Assembly: GCF_014696925.1 (NCBI RefSeq)
Contig: NZ_JACJQY010000052.1
Coordinates: 1-36,095, forward strand
Direction: 5' to 3'
Length of the DNA stretch: 36,095 nucleotides
DNA from: Phormidium tenue FACHB-1050
GTDB lineage: Bacteria > Cyanobacteriota > Cyanobacteriia > Pseudanabaenales > Pseudanabaenaceae
Position numbers and translations under genes: made by a program. This document shows, piece after piece, positions 15,702 through 22,913 of this stretch (positions are counted from its first letter, which is position 1; each line of letters begins with the position of its first letter). The notes beneath the pieces are model-generated. The model saw only the letters and a list, made by a program, of their open reading frames with translations, was not told the origin of the DNA and did no database searches.

Positions 15702-17720
15702 ATGAGAATCCAAACCCTGAAAAATATATGTGGCGAGTCATATAAAGGGAAAGTTCTAAATGATAAGAATTTTAACAAAGCAAAAGCAGGTCATAAGGAT
15801 TTACTGAGAATTCTAATAGGCTTTTTAGCAATTTTGATAACTTCTTTGTCTGGTGTCTTATCTGTTTTTTCAGGAGATACACTTGCCGCAGTTATAATTC
15901 GTATTACAGATCATTATTATTTATTTGGTCTTGTATTCTTTTTTAGTTTAGTACTGCTTATAGCGCGTGGTTTTAAGCTTTCAACTTTTAGCATTATTGC
16001 AATTTCAATTCTAGTAAGTGGTGTTATTGGAATTATTTTTGAAAGAAATTTTGGGGTGTGGCTTTCAACTTTTTTCCTTTTTCTTAGCATATCTTTAGCT
16101 TGGTTTGCTATTTTTATTGAAGCATTACTATTAGCTTTTACATCCTTATGTTGTGGCATTGTATGCGAATTTATTGCTATTATAGGAGCTATTTTTATAG
16201 CTTCTGCTTCCTCATTCGTTGCAGTTAATCAACCTCCATTAGGAAAACCAGGGGAGTTTTCTATAACTATTGTTACTGCTCTTATTTCTATTGTTACTGG
16301 GTCTATTATTGCACGACAAGCTATTAATAACTCTCCCAAATTTGTATGGATTAGAAAATTAGCAGTGTTTTGGGCAGCTACTAATGGGACATCATTTTAT
16401 GGAGTTGATTTAACCGATGCCTGTTTTGATGAAGCGGATTTAAGACATACAGACTTTAGGCGAGCTAACTTAACTCGTGCAAGTTTTCAAGGTGCGAAAA
16501 ATTTGGATTTAGCAAGATTTGAGGACACAATACTACAAGATCCTAGAGTAAGAAAATTACTTGTAGAAACTAAAGATAATAAAGAAAAAGACTTTACAAA
16601 TGCTGATTTGAAAGGAGCAAATCTGAATAATGCAAATCTCAAAGGTGCAAATCTTAAAGGTGCAAATATTTGTGACGCGACATTCCGAAAAGCTAATTTA
16701 GAAGATGCAAACCTAGTTTTAACTCAGGCAATAGGTACTGATTTTACTGAAGCTAAGATGACAGGTGTTTGTCTAGAAGCTTGGAATATTGAAGATAGTA
16801 CTAAGTTGGATCGAGTCGAGTGTCGTTATGTTTATCTATTAGAGAAGCCAAAAAAAGACACTGATAATCGTGAACGTCGTCCTAGTAGTGGGAGCTTTGT
16901 AGAAGATGAATTTACTAAGTTATTTGAAGAAGTTTTACATACAGTAGATTTCATATTTCGTAATGGTATTGACTGGAGGGCTTTTCTTGATGCCTTTCAA
17001 AAACTACGAGTGGAGAATGAAGGTGTAGACCTGATAATTCAGAGGATTGAAAATAAAGGTGACGGCGTTTTTGTGATTAGGGTTAATGTTCCTAATAATG
17101 CTGATAAGGCTAAAATCCATCATGAAGGAATGCAGAATTATGAACTTGCACTCGAAAAACTTGAAGCAAGGTATGATTTGTCGTTGAGAGGTGCAAATGA
17201 ACAGCTAGCTATTTATCGTCAGCAAAATTCGGATCTATTATTAGTGATAAACAAGTTAGCTAATCGCCCTGTTACTATCGAAGTTAAAGCTACAGCAGAG
17301 AGTAAGTCCATGAATGACAGTAACGATCAAAGCCAAAATATTAGTGTTGGTGGTGACTTTAATATCAGTGCCGAAAACGCAGTCGTAAGTTTACGTGAAA
17401 TGAGCGGCAATGTCACAAATATCATCAACCAGTTACCATCGTCATCTCAACCAGAGCAACAAGGCATTAAGGAACTGCTAGAGCAACTGAAGGAAACGAT
17501 TGAACGTAGTACTGAACTATCTGACAAAGATAAAGTAAAAGCCTTAAAACAGATTCAAAAGCTAGCAGAGGTAAGTCAAAATCCATCTTCGGGAGGAATT
17601 CAAGACGCTGTTGATGCGGCGATTACTATGTTGAGAGGAACTCTTTCTATTATTCCAAAATTGCTTGAAGAGTGTAATAAATTATTGCCTATGATTGCAA
17701 ATCTATTTGGCTTAGGGTAG
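15702..17720 (+). CDS. Multi-pass membrane protein with pentapeptide repeats
   Basis: A 672-aa protein. The first 200 residues contain about six hydrophobic segments (for example LLRILIGFLAILITSLSGVL and YLFGLVFFFSLVLLIARGF). Pentapeptide repeats A(D/N)LxxA follow in two blocks, roughly 229-265 and 295-355 (KGANLNNANLKGANLKGAN), predicting a right-handed quadrilateral helix. The C-terminal 280 residues are soluble, with a GGDFNISAENA stretch and coiled-coil helices (KELLEQLKETIERSTELSDK) of a type common at the C-termini of cyanobacterial effector or sensor proteins. The membrane-pentapeptide-helical architecture recurs in cyanobacteria without a known function. Base composition is AT-rich compared with the restriction operon, consistent with separate acquisition. 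Confidence 0.8.
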   Translation: MRIQTLKNICGESYKGKVLNDKNFNKAKAGHKDLLRILIGFLAILITSLSGVLSVFSGDTLAAVIIRITDHYYLFGLVFFFSLVLLIARGFKLSTFSIIAISILVSGVIGIIFERNFGVWLSTFFLFLSISLAWFAIFIEALLLAFTSLCCGIVCEFIAIIGAIFIASASSFVAVNQPPLGKPGEFSITIVTALISIVTGSIIARQAINNSPKFVWIRKLAVFWAATNGTSFYGVDLTDACFDEADLRHTDFRRANLTRASFQGAKNLDLARFEDTILQDPRVRKLLVETKDNKEKDFTNADLKGANLNNANLKGANLKGANICDATFRKANLEDANLVLTQAIGTDFTEAKMTGVCLEAWNIEDSTKLDRVECRYVYLLEKPKKDTDNRERRPSSGSFVEDEFTKLFEEVLHTVDFIFRNGIDWRAFLDAFQKLRVENEGVDLIIQRIENKGDGVFVIRVNVPNNADKAKIHHEGMQNYELALEKLEARYDLSLRGANEQLAIYRQQNSDLLLVINKLANRPVTIEVKATAESKSMNDSNDQSQNISVGGDFNISAENAVVSLREMSGNVTNIINQLPSSSQPEQQGIKELLEQLKETIERSTELSDKDKVKALKQIQKLAEVSQNPSSGGIQDAVDAAITMLRGTLSIIPKLLEECNKLLPMIANLFGLG

Positions 17721-17756
17721 TACGGCTAACTATGTATTCTGTAGTTGGGGTAGCTA

Positions 17757-17999
17757 CAGGATACGTGCAATTTAGTGCCACGAAACGCTAAGATGACTAC
17801 CTGACTTAAGTTTCAGAAATTGTCTCAAAGCTCTAATCTGTTTCAGGATATTGCCTAGATAGCAATTTCCGAACTAACAAATCAGCATTTCAGCTATCAG
17901 CTTTAATGTAAGAATGCGGATTTCAGACCATCACTCTTAAGCGATATAGTCCAGAGCAGGTTTATCGTAGTTCCGTGGCACTAAATTACACGTATCCTG
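17757..17999. mobile_element. 243-bp inverted-repeat element (non-autonomous, MITE-like)
   Basis: The two 26-bp ends, 17757-17782 (starts CAGGATACGTGCAATTTAGT) and 17974-17999, are inverted copies with one mismatch. A further GGGGT/ACCCC pair lies outside at 17747 and 18005-18009, so the real boundary may be slightly wider. The interior encodes no transposase. No clear target duplication is visible. The right end coincides with the premature C-terminus of the recombinase fragment at 18001-18222, consistent with insertion into that gene. Confidence 0.75.
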
Positions 18000-18000
18000 A

Positions 18001-18222
18001 TTACACCCCTAAATTATCCAACTCATCCGCAAAACCCTGAAGATCGGAAAGCGAAACCATCGATAGAGACATCCCAACAAAACCCAAAAACCGCAGAGCC
18101 TCACTTCGATAATAACGAGCCGTAGTTTTAGACTTACCATGCACCCAAAGATCGATTAACTGCTCATCACCCGTTACCGACTCCCGTAAAACAATTGCAC
18201 CTATAAAAACCTCAGATTCCAA
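18001..18222 (-). pseudogene. Tyrosine recombinase fragment, N-terminal SAM-like domain only
   Basis: 73 residues: LIDLWVHGKSKTTARYYRSE, then LRFLGFVG and LQGFADELDNLG form the core-binding (phage_int_SAM) domain of XerC/D-like recombinases. The catalytic domain is missing: the frame stops immediately after GV at the edge of the 243-bp inverted-repeat element (17757-17999), and no continuation was found beyond it at 17756 downwards. A full-length member would be about 290-320 aa. It is not the other half of the recombinase at 18359-18907, which is encoded upstream on the same strand, in the wrong order for a split gene. Confidence 0.7.
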
Positions 18223-18358
18223 GAAATTTGACGAGTCCCCCAGCCCCGAAAGCGCTAGAGATCTCCAAAACTTAAAATTTCGCTTGACGATTAAAGGCAG
18301 AGGTTAACTTACAAAGTAATTTAACCTCACATTTAGTTGTAGCGTACCAATACGGTAT
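18223..18358. other. Short intergenic region between two recombinase genes
   Basis: No gene is seen. AATACGGTA at 18349-18357 is the reverse complement of TACCGTATT at 18943-18951, so inverted 9-mers bracket the recombinase gene at 18359-18907. They might be binding sites for that recombinase, but 9 bp is weak evidence. Confidence 0.3.
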
Positions 18359-18907
18359 TTAAAAAGTAATTGCTGAGATCGCCATTTTCTTCTGCTCTGG
18401 GGATACACCCAAATATCGTTGCAGTGCATCGAGGGAAGCGTGACCGCTAATGCTCTGAATTACACTCAGAGGCACACCAGCATTAGACATCATCGTTAGA
18501 GCAGTCCGTCTAAAACTATGGGTAGAAGCTCCTTTGATGCCTAACATATCGCAGTATTTATTAAGCATCTCATCCGCAGATTGGCTACCCATTGGCTTAT
18601 GAGAATCAATTTTGGATGGGAATAAATAACCACATTTAGGCAAATCAGCACCATCGAGATACTTTAGCAAAGTGGGATTAATCGCCACCTCACGCGCTTT
18701 ATTTTTGCCTTTAGTATTTTCCTTGCGGAACAAAATCGAACCATTCACAATATCTTCACCGCGTAAGGCTAACGCTTCGGAAATTCGGCAACCAGTAAAT
18801 AAGCAAATCCCAAATACAGCACGATACTTTGGGGAAGCATAATCAAATAGTTCTTTTAATTGCCATTCAGTAAGAATTGCGGCTTGTCCATTACGATTTA
18901 CTTTCAT
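18359..18907 (-). CDS. Minimal tyrosine recombinase (catalytic domain only)
   Basis: A 182-aa integrase with the full catalytic set: R41 (FTGCRISEAL), a lysine near 66-70, H130-x-x-R133 (HSFRRTA), H156 (SGHASL) and Y165 (QRYLGVSP). It lacks the N-terminal SAM-like DNA-binding domain of XerC/D, beginning directly with KVNRNGQAAILTEWQLKELF. Short catalytic-only recombinases of this size are recurrent on cyanobacterial plasmids, so this is probably complete, not broken. The role could be resolution of plasmid multimers or of transposon cointegrates, or inversion. That is inferred from the family, and no target site has been identified. Confidence 0.85.
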   Translation of the reverse strand: MKVNRNGQAAILTEWQLKELFDYASPKYRAVFGICLFTGCRISEALALRGEDIVNGSILFRKENTKGKNKAREVAINPTLLKYLDGADLPKCGYLFPSKIDSHKPMGSQSADEMLNKYCDMLGIKGASTHSFRRTALTMMSNAGVPLSVIQSISGHASLDALQRYLGVSPEQKKMAISAITF

Positions 18908-19184
18908 TCTTTTTCTTCTTTACCTTACCGCTACTGTAGCTCTACCGTATTTTTACCATAACTACAGCTAATTAGAATTTTATGTAGTCAGGTTTCCTTT
19001 AATATCAAGATCTTCACTTTGACTCGTTATTTAATCCAGTATCGATAGGGTGAGCTTATCATTGGTTGATCGCCTGAAGTCGTTGTTTCTCGTTACTTGG
19101 CTTTTGATTGATAAGTTTGACTAATGAGTACTGGGTTTCTACTTAGCACTCCTTTCCACACAAGTCTCTCTGTCTTCGTTTTGA
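18908..19184. other. Intergenic region upstream of the recombinase
   Basis: No gene is seen. Near the recombinase start, CTGTAG and CTACAG form an inverted pair about 22 bases apart (18934-18968), which may be an operator. The rest is unremarkable. Confidence 0.3.
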
Positions 19185-19238
19185 TTTATTAAGCTCTCTA
19201 AATCCCCCAATTCTGGGGGGTTTAGAGAGCTTAATAAA
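19185..19238. repeat. Large hairpin at the end of the DGR/conflict operon
   Basis: The left arm 19185-19208 and right arm 19215-19238 form a 24-bp stem with one mismatch (a T opposite G) and a 6-base loop (AATTCT). It contains the CCCCCAATTCTGGGGG core also seen at 15330. It lies about 100 bp after the stop of the last operon gene and could terminate the minus-strand transcript, although there is no T-run after it. It looks like a dispersed intergenic repeat of this genome. Confidence 0.7.
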
Positions 19239-19278
19239 TTTTCTTGTTCTCCCCAAAATTGGGGGGCTAGGGGGGCGC

Positions 19279-19340
19279 AAAAAAAACGGGTAAAGGGCAA
19301 AAGTGCTAGAGGGTAAAGGGTTAGGACTGGTCTGTGGGGT
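19279..19340 (-). repeat. Conserved pyrimidine-rich 3' tract after VR-C
   Basis: On the minus strand, after the VR and stop codon, comes a C/T-rich tract built from CCCTTTACCC and TAGCCC units and ending in T8. Near-identical tracts follow VR-B (20174-20234) and VR-A (22869-22910), but not the TR. Confidence 0.7.
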
Positions 19341-19341
19341 G

Positions 19342-20157
19342 TTAAAGAGTCGCTGGAGCTGAACATGACACGCGAAATCCCAGATTATTGTCACGAACAT
19401 CGGGACTGTTGCCGACGCGGGACGCAGAGCGGCAAAACCTAGGAACGTAGTTCCAAGAACCGCCGCGTATGACACGATTAGCATCTGATTTGTCTGTCAG
19501 CCAAGCACTACCATCTTCAGGAGAGCCTTCGTAGTTACTATGCCAGTGGTCTTGACACCATTCCAATACATTGCCATGCATATCGCTTAGCCCCCAATCA
19601 TTGGCAATTTTAAAATGGTCTACTGGAGTTGTCTCTTGGCGATATTCTCCTGTTACTCCATCACCATAGGCACTGCTGGCATCATAATTTGCTAATTCGG
19701 GAGAGATGGTTTCGCCAAAGTGAAATGGAGTTGTCGTTCCTGCACGACAGGCATATTCCCACTCGGCTTCGGTGGGTAAGCGATATTGTCGCTTGGTGTG
19801 GTTGGTCAATCGCGCACAAAACTCGATCGCCTCATGCCACGACACTTGCTCTACTGGTCTGGTATCTCCTTTAAACTGTGATTGATTTTGCTTGAGTTTT
19901 AGCTTTACTTGAGGCATTTTCGAGACTATTCGCCACTGAGATTGGGTAACGGGATATTTCGCCATAAAGAAGCTGGGGACTGAAACTCGATGCTGTGGAC
20001 TTTCTTTATTATCAAGTCGTCCTTCTTCATTGTCGGGTGAACCCATCAGGAATGTGCCTGCGGGAATCTGCATCATCCGCAGATGGGTTTTATTGTCCAA
20101 CTTTTCATCGTAGAACTGGTTAGTGGCTTGATGGCGGTGGATGGTGACAGTGGGCAT
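19342..20157 (-). CDS. FGE-sulfatase fold protein C, DGR target
   Basis: A 271-aa formylglycine-generating-enzyme (SUMF1/FGE-sulfatase, C-type-lectin-like) domain protein. Hallmarks are PAGTFLMGSPDNEE, FFMAKYPVTQSQWR, YRLPTEAEWEYACRAGTTTP, DMHGNVLEWCQDHW and RVIRGGSWNY. The last 40 residues are encoded by variable repeat VR-C (19352-19466), with diversified positions between GGSW and [10 protein letters not shown]. In DGR targets this fold displays variable side chains on a stable scaffold for ligand binding; enzymatic activity is not implied. It is the final gene of the island, after FGE protein B, and probably arose by duplication of it. It has no other domain, unlike the vWA-fused copy. 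Confidence 0.9.
   Translation of the reverse strand: MPTVTIHRHQATNQFYDEKLDNKTHLRMMQIPAGTFLMGSPDNEEGRLDNKESPQHRVSVPSFFMAKYPVTQSQWRIVSKMPQVKLKLKQNQSQFKGDTRPVEQVSWHEAIEFCARLTNHTKRQYRLPTEAEWEYACRAGTTTPFHFGETISPELANYDASSAYGDGVTGEYRQETTPVDHFKIANDWGLSDMHGNVLEWCQDHWHSNYEGSPEDGSAWLTDKSDANRVIRGGSWNYVPRFCRSASRVGNSPDVRDNNLGFRVSCSAPATL
19352..19466 (-). repeat. DGR variable repeat VR-C
   Basis: 115 bp, aligned without gaps to the template repeat at 21222-21336. I count 13 differences in coding sense, all at positions where the template has A. Examples: AAC to TAC, AAT to GTT, AAC to GTC and GGC. The conserved 3' end GGGATTTCGCGTGTCATG is the likely initiation-of-mutagenic-homing segment. Confidence 0.95.
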
Positions 20158-20173
20158 AAAGATCGCCTAGGTC

Positions 20174-20234
20174 AAAAAAAACGGGTAGAGGGCAAAAGGG
20201 CTAGAGGGTAAAGGGTTAGGACTGGTCTGTGGGG
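20174..20234 (-). repeat. Conserved pyrimidine-rich 3' tract after VR-B
   Basis: The same tract as after VR-C, nearly identical across about 60 bp and including the region around the stop codon. It lies between FGE gene B and FGE gene C. Confidence 0.7.
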
Positions 20235-21052
20235 GGCTGAAGAGTCGCTGGAGCTGAACATGACACGCGAAATCCCAGATAATTGAAACGATCAACGGGA
20301 TCGTCGATGTAGCGGAACGCAGAGCGGCAACCCCTAGGATTGGAGTCCCAAGAACCGCCGCGTATGACACGATTAGCTTCTGAGTTATCTGTCAGCCAAG
20401 CACTGCCATCTTCAGGTGCGCCTTCATAATTATCCTGCCAATGGTCTTGACACCATTCATATACATTGCCATGCATGTCGCATAGCCCCCAAGCATTAGC
20501 AATATCAAAATGGTCTACAAGAGTTGTCTCGTTACGATATTCGCATTTGACACCATTAGCGTAGGTGTAATTGCCATCGTAATTTGCTAACTCTGTGGAA
20601 ATGGTATTTCCAAAATAAAAGGGTGTGGTGGTTCCCGCGCGACAGGCATATTCCCACTCGGATTCGGTGGGCAAGCGATAGGAGCGTTTAGTTTTCTTGG
20701 CTAGGCGATCGCAATATTCTTGAGCTTCATACCAAGACACCTGCTCGACAGGATGCATAGCTCCTTTAAATCTTGATGGATCGGGATTGAGTTCGATATT
20801 CACCTGCTTGTAAGTTTCAGCAACGATGCGCCATTGCTCCTGTGTGACGGGATAGCGTCCTAGAAAGAATGATTTGACAGTTACAGGATGTTGTGGACTT
20901 TCATCATCACTACGATCTTCCTCAGTGTCTGGCGAACCCATCAAGAAGTCACCGCCATGAACCAAGATCATGTCTAACTCGATCTCATTACCCAGCTTTT
21001 CGCGGAAATACTGGGCGGTTCTCTGCTCTTTTTGAATGGTTAAGGTCGCCAT
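20216..21052 (-). CDS. FGE-sulfatase fold protein B, DGR target
   Basis: 278 aa with the same FGE/SUMF1 architecture as its downstream paralogue: HGGDFLMGSPDTEEDRSDDE, FLGRYPVTQEQWR, YRLPTESEWEYACRAGTTTP, CDMHGNVYEWCQDHW, RVIRGGSWDS. Its 3' end is variable repeat VR-B (20247-20361). The N-terminus starts MATLTIQKEQRTAQYFREKL, similar to the MPTVTIHRHQATNQFYDEKL of protein C, so the two are recent paralogues. It follows the TR by about 170 bp on the same strand. The likely role is diversified binding or effector-recognition partner for the vWA/MoxR system encoded upstream; this is inferred. Confidence 0.9.
   Translation of the reverse strand: MATLTIQKEQRTAQYFREKLGNEIELDMILVHGGDFLMGSPDTEEDRSDDESPQHPVTVKSFFLGRYPVTQEQWRIVAETYKQVNIELNPDPSRFKGAMHPVEQVSWYEAQEYCDRLAKKTKRSYRLPTESEWEYACRAGTTTPFYFGNTISTELANYDGNYTYANGVKCEYRNETTLVDHFDIANAWGLCDMHGNVYEWCQDHWQDNYEGAPEDGSAWLTDNSEANRVIRGGSWDSNPRGCRSAFRYIDDPVDRFNYLGFRVSCSAPATLQPPTDQS
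20247..20361 (-). repeat. DGR variable repeat VR-B
   Basis: 115 bp, gap-free against the TR. I count 14 differences, all at template adenines (for example AAC to TCC, AAT to GGT, TAC to TTC, AAC to TTC). Confidence 0.95.
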
Positions 21053-21076
21053 TGTAAAACCATGTCTATGGTGAGT

Positions 21077-21122
21077 GGGTCAGCAAATTCTTCAGTCTAG
21101 GACTTACCAAGCTCGCTGACCC
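21077..21122. repeat. Inverted repeat downstream of the TR
   Basis: GGGTCAGC (21077-21084) and GCTGACCC (21115-21122) form a perfect 8-bp stem with a 30-base loop, followed on the plus strand by GTTTGTTTTTT. It lies between the TR and FGE gene B. It could structure the 3' part of a TR-containing RNA, or act as a plus-strand terminator. Confidence 0.45.
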
Positions 21123-21221
21123 GTTTGTTTTTTGGATGCTTACACATCGCTGGAACAGATCTGGACTCTTCAATATATACGCCCGATAGATTCACATCTA
21201 CCAGTTCTGACATAAAAGAGT

Positions 21222-21336
21222 GCTGGAGCTGAACATGACACGCGAAATCCCAGATTATTGTTACGATCATCGGGATTGTTGTTGTTGCGGTACGCAGAGC
21301 GGCAATTCCTAGGATTGTTGTTCCAAGAACCGCCGC
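21222..21336 (-). ncRNA. DGR template repeat (TR)
   Basis: A 115-bp non-coding repeat, 45 bp downstream of the reverse transcriptase stop on the same strand. In coding sense it carries runs of AAC/AAT codons (AACAACAAT after TTCTTGG, then AACAACAACAAT and AACAATAAT), the adenine-rich signature of a DGR template. All three variable repeats (VR-A, VR-B, VR-C) differ from it only at these adenines, apart from one terminal base in VR-A. It is expected to be transcribed, copied by the error-prone reverse transcriptase with Avd, and the cDNA moved into the VRs. Confidence 0.95.
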
Positions 21337-21381
21337 TTTGGGGTCTGTCCCATTAACTTTATAGCAGTTGTCTTACAGTTT

Positions 21382-22458
21382 TTAAGATTCGGTCGTGTCG
21401 TTGGCGCGATCGAATCCCTCAAATACATTCGCTTTTTGTCGCAATCGATAGGTATCGCCATGCTTGAGATGAGCTTCCCAACTGCTGATACGTTTGCGGA
21501 TGTCAATCAGCGAAATTTGCCCTTTGCCATAGGCTAGGCGGAGCCGTTTAAATCGTTTACGTGCGCGACGGAGATTGTCGTTACGAATGCGGATACGATC
21601 GCCTAAAACTCGAAACCCAACAAAGTTGGCTCCATACTTGGTTTCAAACAGTTGGCTTTTAATCGGATGCATTTTGAGGCGTAAGGTGGCTAAATAGTCA
21701 GCGATCGCTAATTTTGCATCACTCAATTCTTGATAGTCATCGCTAAACAGTGCAAAGTCATCCACAAAGCGCAAATATTTGGATACTCTCAGCCGATCTT
21801 TAACAAAATGGTCTAGTCCGCTTAGGTAATAGTTGGCAAAAAATTGACTGGTCAAATTGCCAATCGGTAAGCCTTTTAGTCGTTCTAATGGAGTCAGTAA
21901 GGTATCTTCTGGGAAATAATCGAGGACAAATTCTTGCTGATTGCTGCGATCAATAATTAGGTCAATTAGCCATAGGGTGCGATCGCATTTGATTTTACGC
22001 CGAATCAATGTCTTGAGGATTTCGCGATCGATGCTAGGGAAGTACTTTTTGATATCGCATTGCAAAATATAACGACTGCTCCGCGCATATTCGGTAAAGC
22101 GTCGTAGGGCGCGATGGGTTCCATAGCCTTTACGATTGGCATAGGTTTCCGCAATCAGACTTCGCTCTATTAGTGGCTGAATGATATTACAGAGCGCATG
22201 GTGAACTACGCGATCGCGGTAGGGTGCTGCCGAAATTAAACGAACTTTTGGATCGCTAATTTTGAACATGCGGTATTTTGATGGGCAGTAGCTTTGACTT
22301 TTGAGTTCTTCTTGTAGTTTCTGTAGTTCTAGTTCGCGATTGTAGTTAAACTCCAATACATTGTCGCGAAATCGCTTTCCTTTTTGTGCCTTTTGCGCCG
22401 CCAACAACAAGTTACCAAAATCTACAATCTCATCCCATAAATTCCCATAACGTTTCAT
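21382..22458 (-). CDS. DGR reverse transcriptase
   Basis: A 358-aa group II intron-like reverse transcriptase. Visible motifs: [11 protein letters not shown] (134-144, catalytic Asp), the DGR-type motif 4 [14 protein letters not shown] (GNLTSQ at 200-205) and the catalytic FVDD box at 231-234 ([11 protein letters not shown]). It lacks maturase and endonuclease domains, as DGR enzymes do. It overlaps the avd gene by 4 bp and is followed by the template repeat, so it belongs to the cassette. It copies TR RNA with misincorporation at adenines. The length is typical of the family (about 300-400 aa). Confidence 0.95.
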   Translation of the reverse strand: MKRYGNLWDEIVDFGNLLLAAQKAQKGKRFRDNVLEFNYNRELELQKLQEELKSQSYCPSKYRMFKISDPKVRLISAAPYRDRVVHHALCNIIQPLIERSLIAETYANRKGYGTHRALRRFTEYARSSRYILQCDIKKYFPSIDREILKTLIRRKIKCDRTLWLIDLIIDRSNQQEFVLDYFPEDTLLTPLERLKGLPIGNLTSQFFANYYLSGLDHFVKDRLRVSKYLRFVDDFALFSDDYQELSDAKLAIADYLATLRLKMHPIKSQLFETKYGANFVGFRVLGDRIRIRNDNLRRARKRFKRLRLAYGKGQISLIDIRKRISSWEAHLKHGDTYRLRQKANVFEGFDRANDTTES

Positions 22459-22805
22459 GGGTTGATTTTGCTGCGTTGTTGTTGCTTAATCCATCCGCCT
22501 AAATCTACCCCGATGCCATTGATTAACTTGCCCGCATATTCATAGCGATCGCTTTCTATCAAACCAAAGTCCAGCAGTAACCTTGTCTGATGCCGCAGAA
22601 CGTCTAGGCGACTGTTCATCGGTTCTAATAGTGGCAGTTTCTCACGTTGATAGCGCACAAAAATCAAGTTTTCCAAAAGGTCGTATAGTCCGCTAATCAT
22701 GCGATCGCCTAGTTGAAATTTATGATCTCTGGGTAAGCGATTGAGTATCGGCACGTACCACTTGATGAGGTCGTAGGTTTTTTGAATGATTGGGAGATCT
22801 TGCAT
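22455..22805 (-). CDS. avd: Avd-type DGR accessory variability determinant (four-helix bundle)
   Basis: 116 aa, all-helical and basic ([20 protein letters not shown], then [20 protein letters not shown], and a third and fourth helix ending [14 protein letters not shown]). This matches the S23/Avd-like four-helix-bundle family that binds the DGR reverse transcriptase and template RNA as a pentamer. It overlaps the RT start by 4 bp and lies 108 bp after the vWA-FGE gene. Both Avd and RT are needed for mutagenic homing in studied DGRs. Confidence 0.9.
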   Translation of the reverse strand: MQDLPIIQKTYDLIKWYVPILNRLPRDHKFQLGDRMISGLYDLLENLIFVRYQREKLPLLEPMNSRLDVLRHQTRLLLDFGLIESDRYEYAGKLINGIGVDLGGWIKQQQRSKINP

Positions 22806-22868
22806 TTAGTAAGGTTTAGCATAAATTGCAGGAAATGCGATCGCGCAGAGCGCGAAAACCTCGCAGTC

Positions 22869-22910
22869 AAAAAAAACGGGTAAAGGGCAAAAGGGCTAGA
22901 GGGTAAAGGG
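22869..22910 (-). repeat. Conserved pyrimidine-rich 3' tract after VR-A
   Basis: The same tract as after VR-B and VR-C over about 42 bp; here the segment nearer the VR has diverged. Between the VR-A end and the tract there is a small hairpin, ACTCTTC/GAAGAGT, on the minus strand, resembling the post-VR hairpins that assist DGR homing in Bordetella phage. Confidence 0.65.
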
Positions 22911-22913
22911 CAA

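Noticed and set aside
18001-18907. One tyrosine recombinase split into two pieces
   Set aside because: On the minus strand the catalytic domain is encoded before the SAM-like domain, so the order is wrong for a single interrupted gene.
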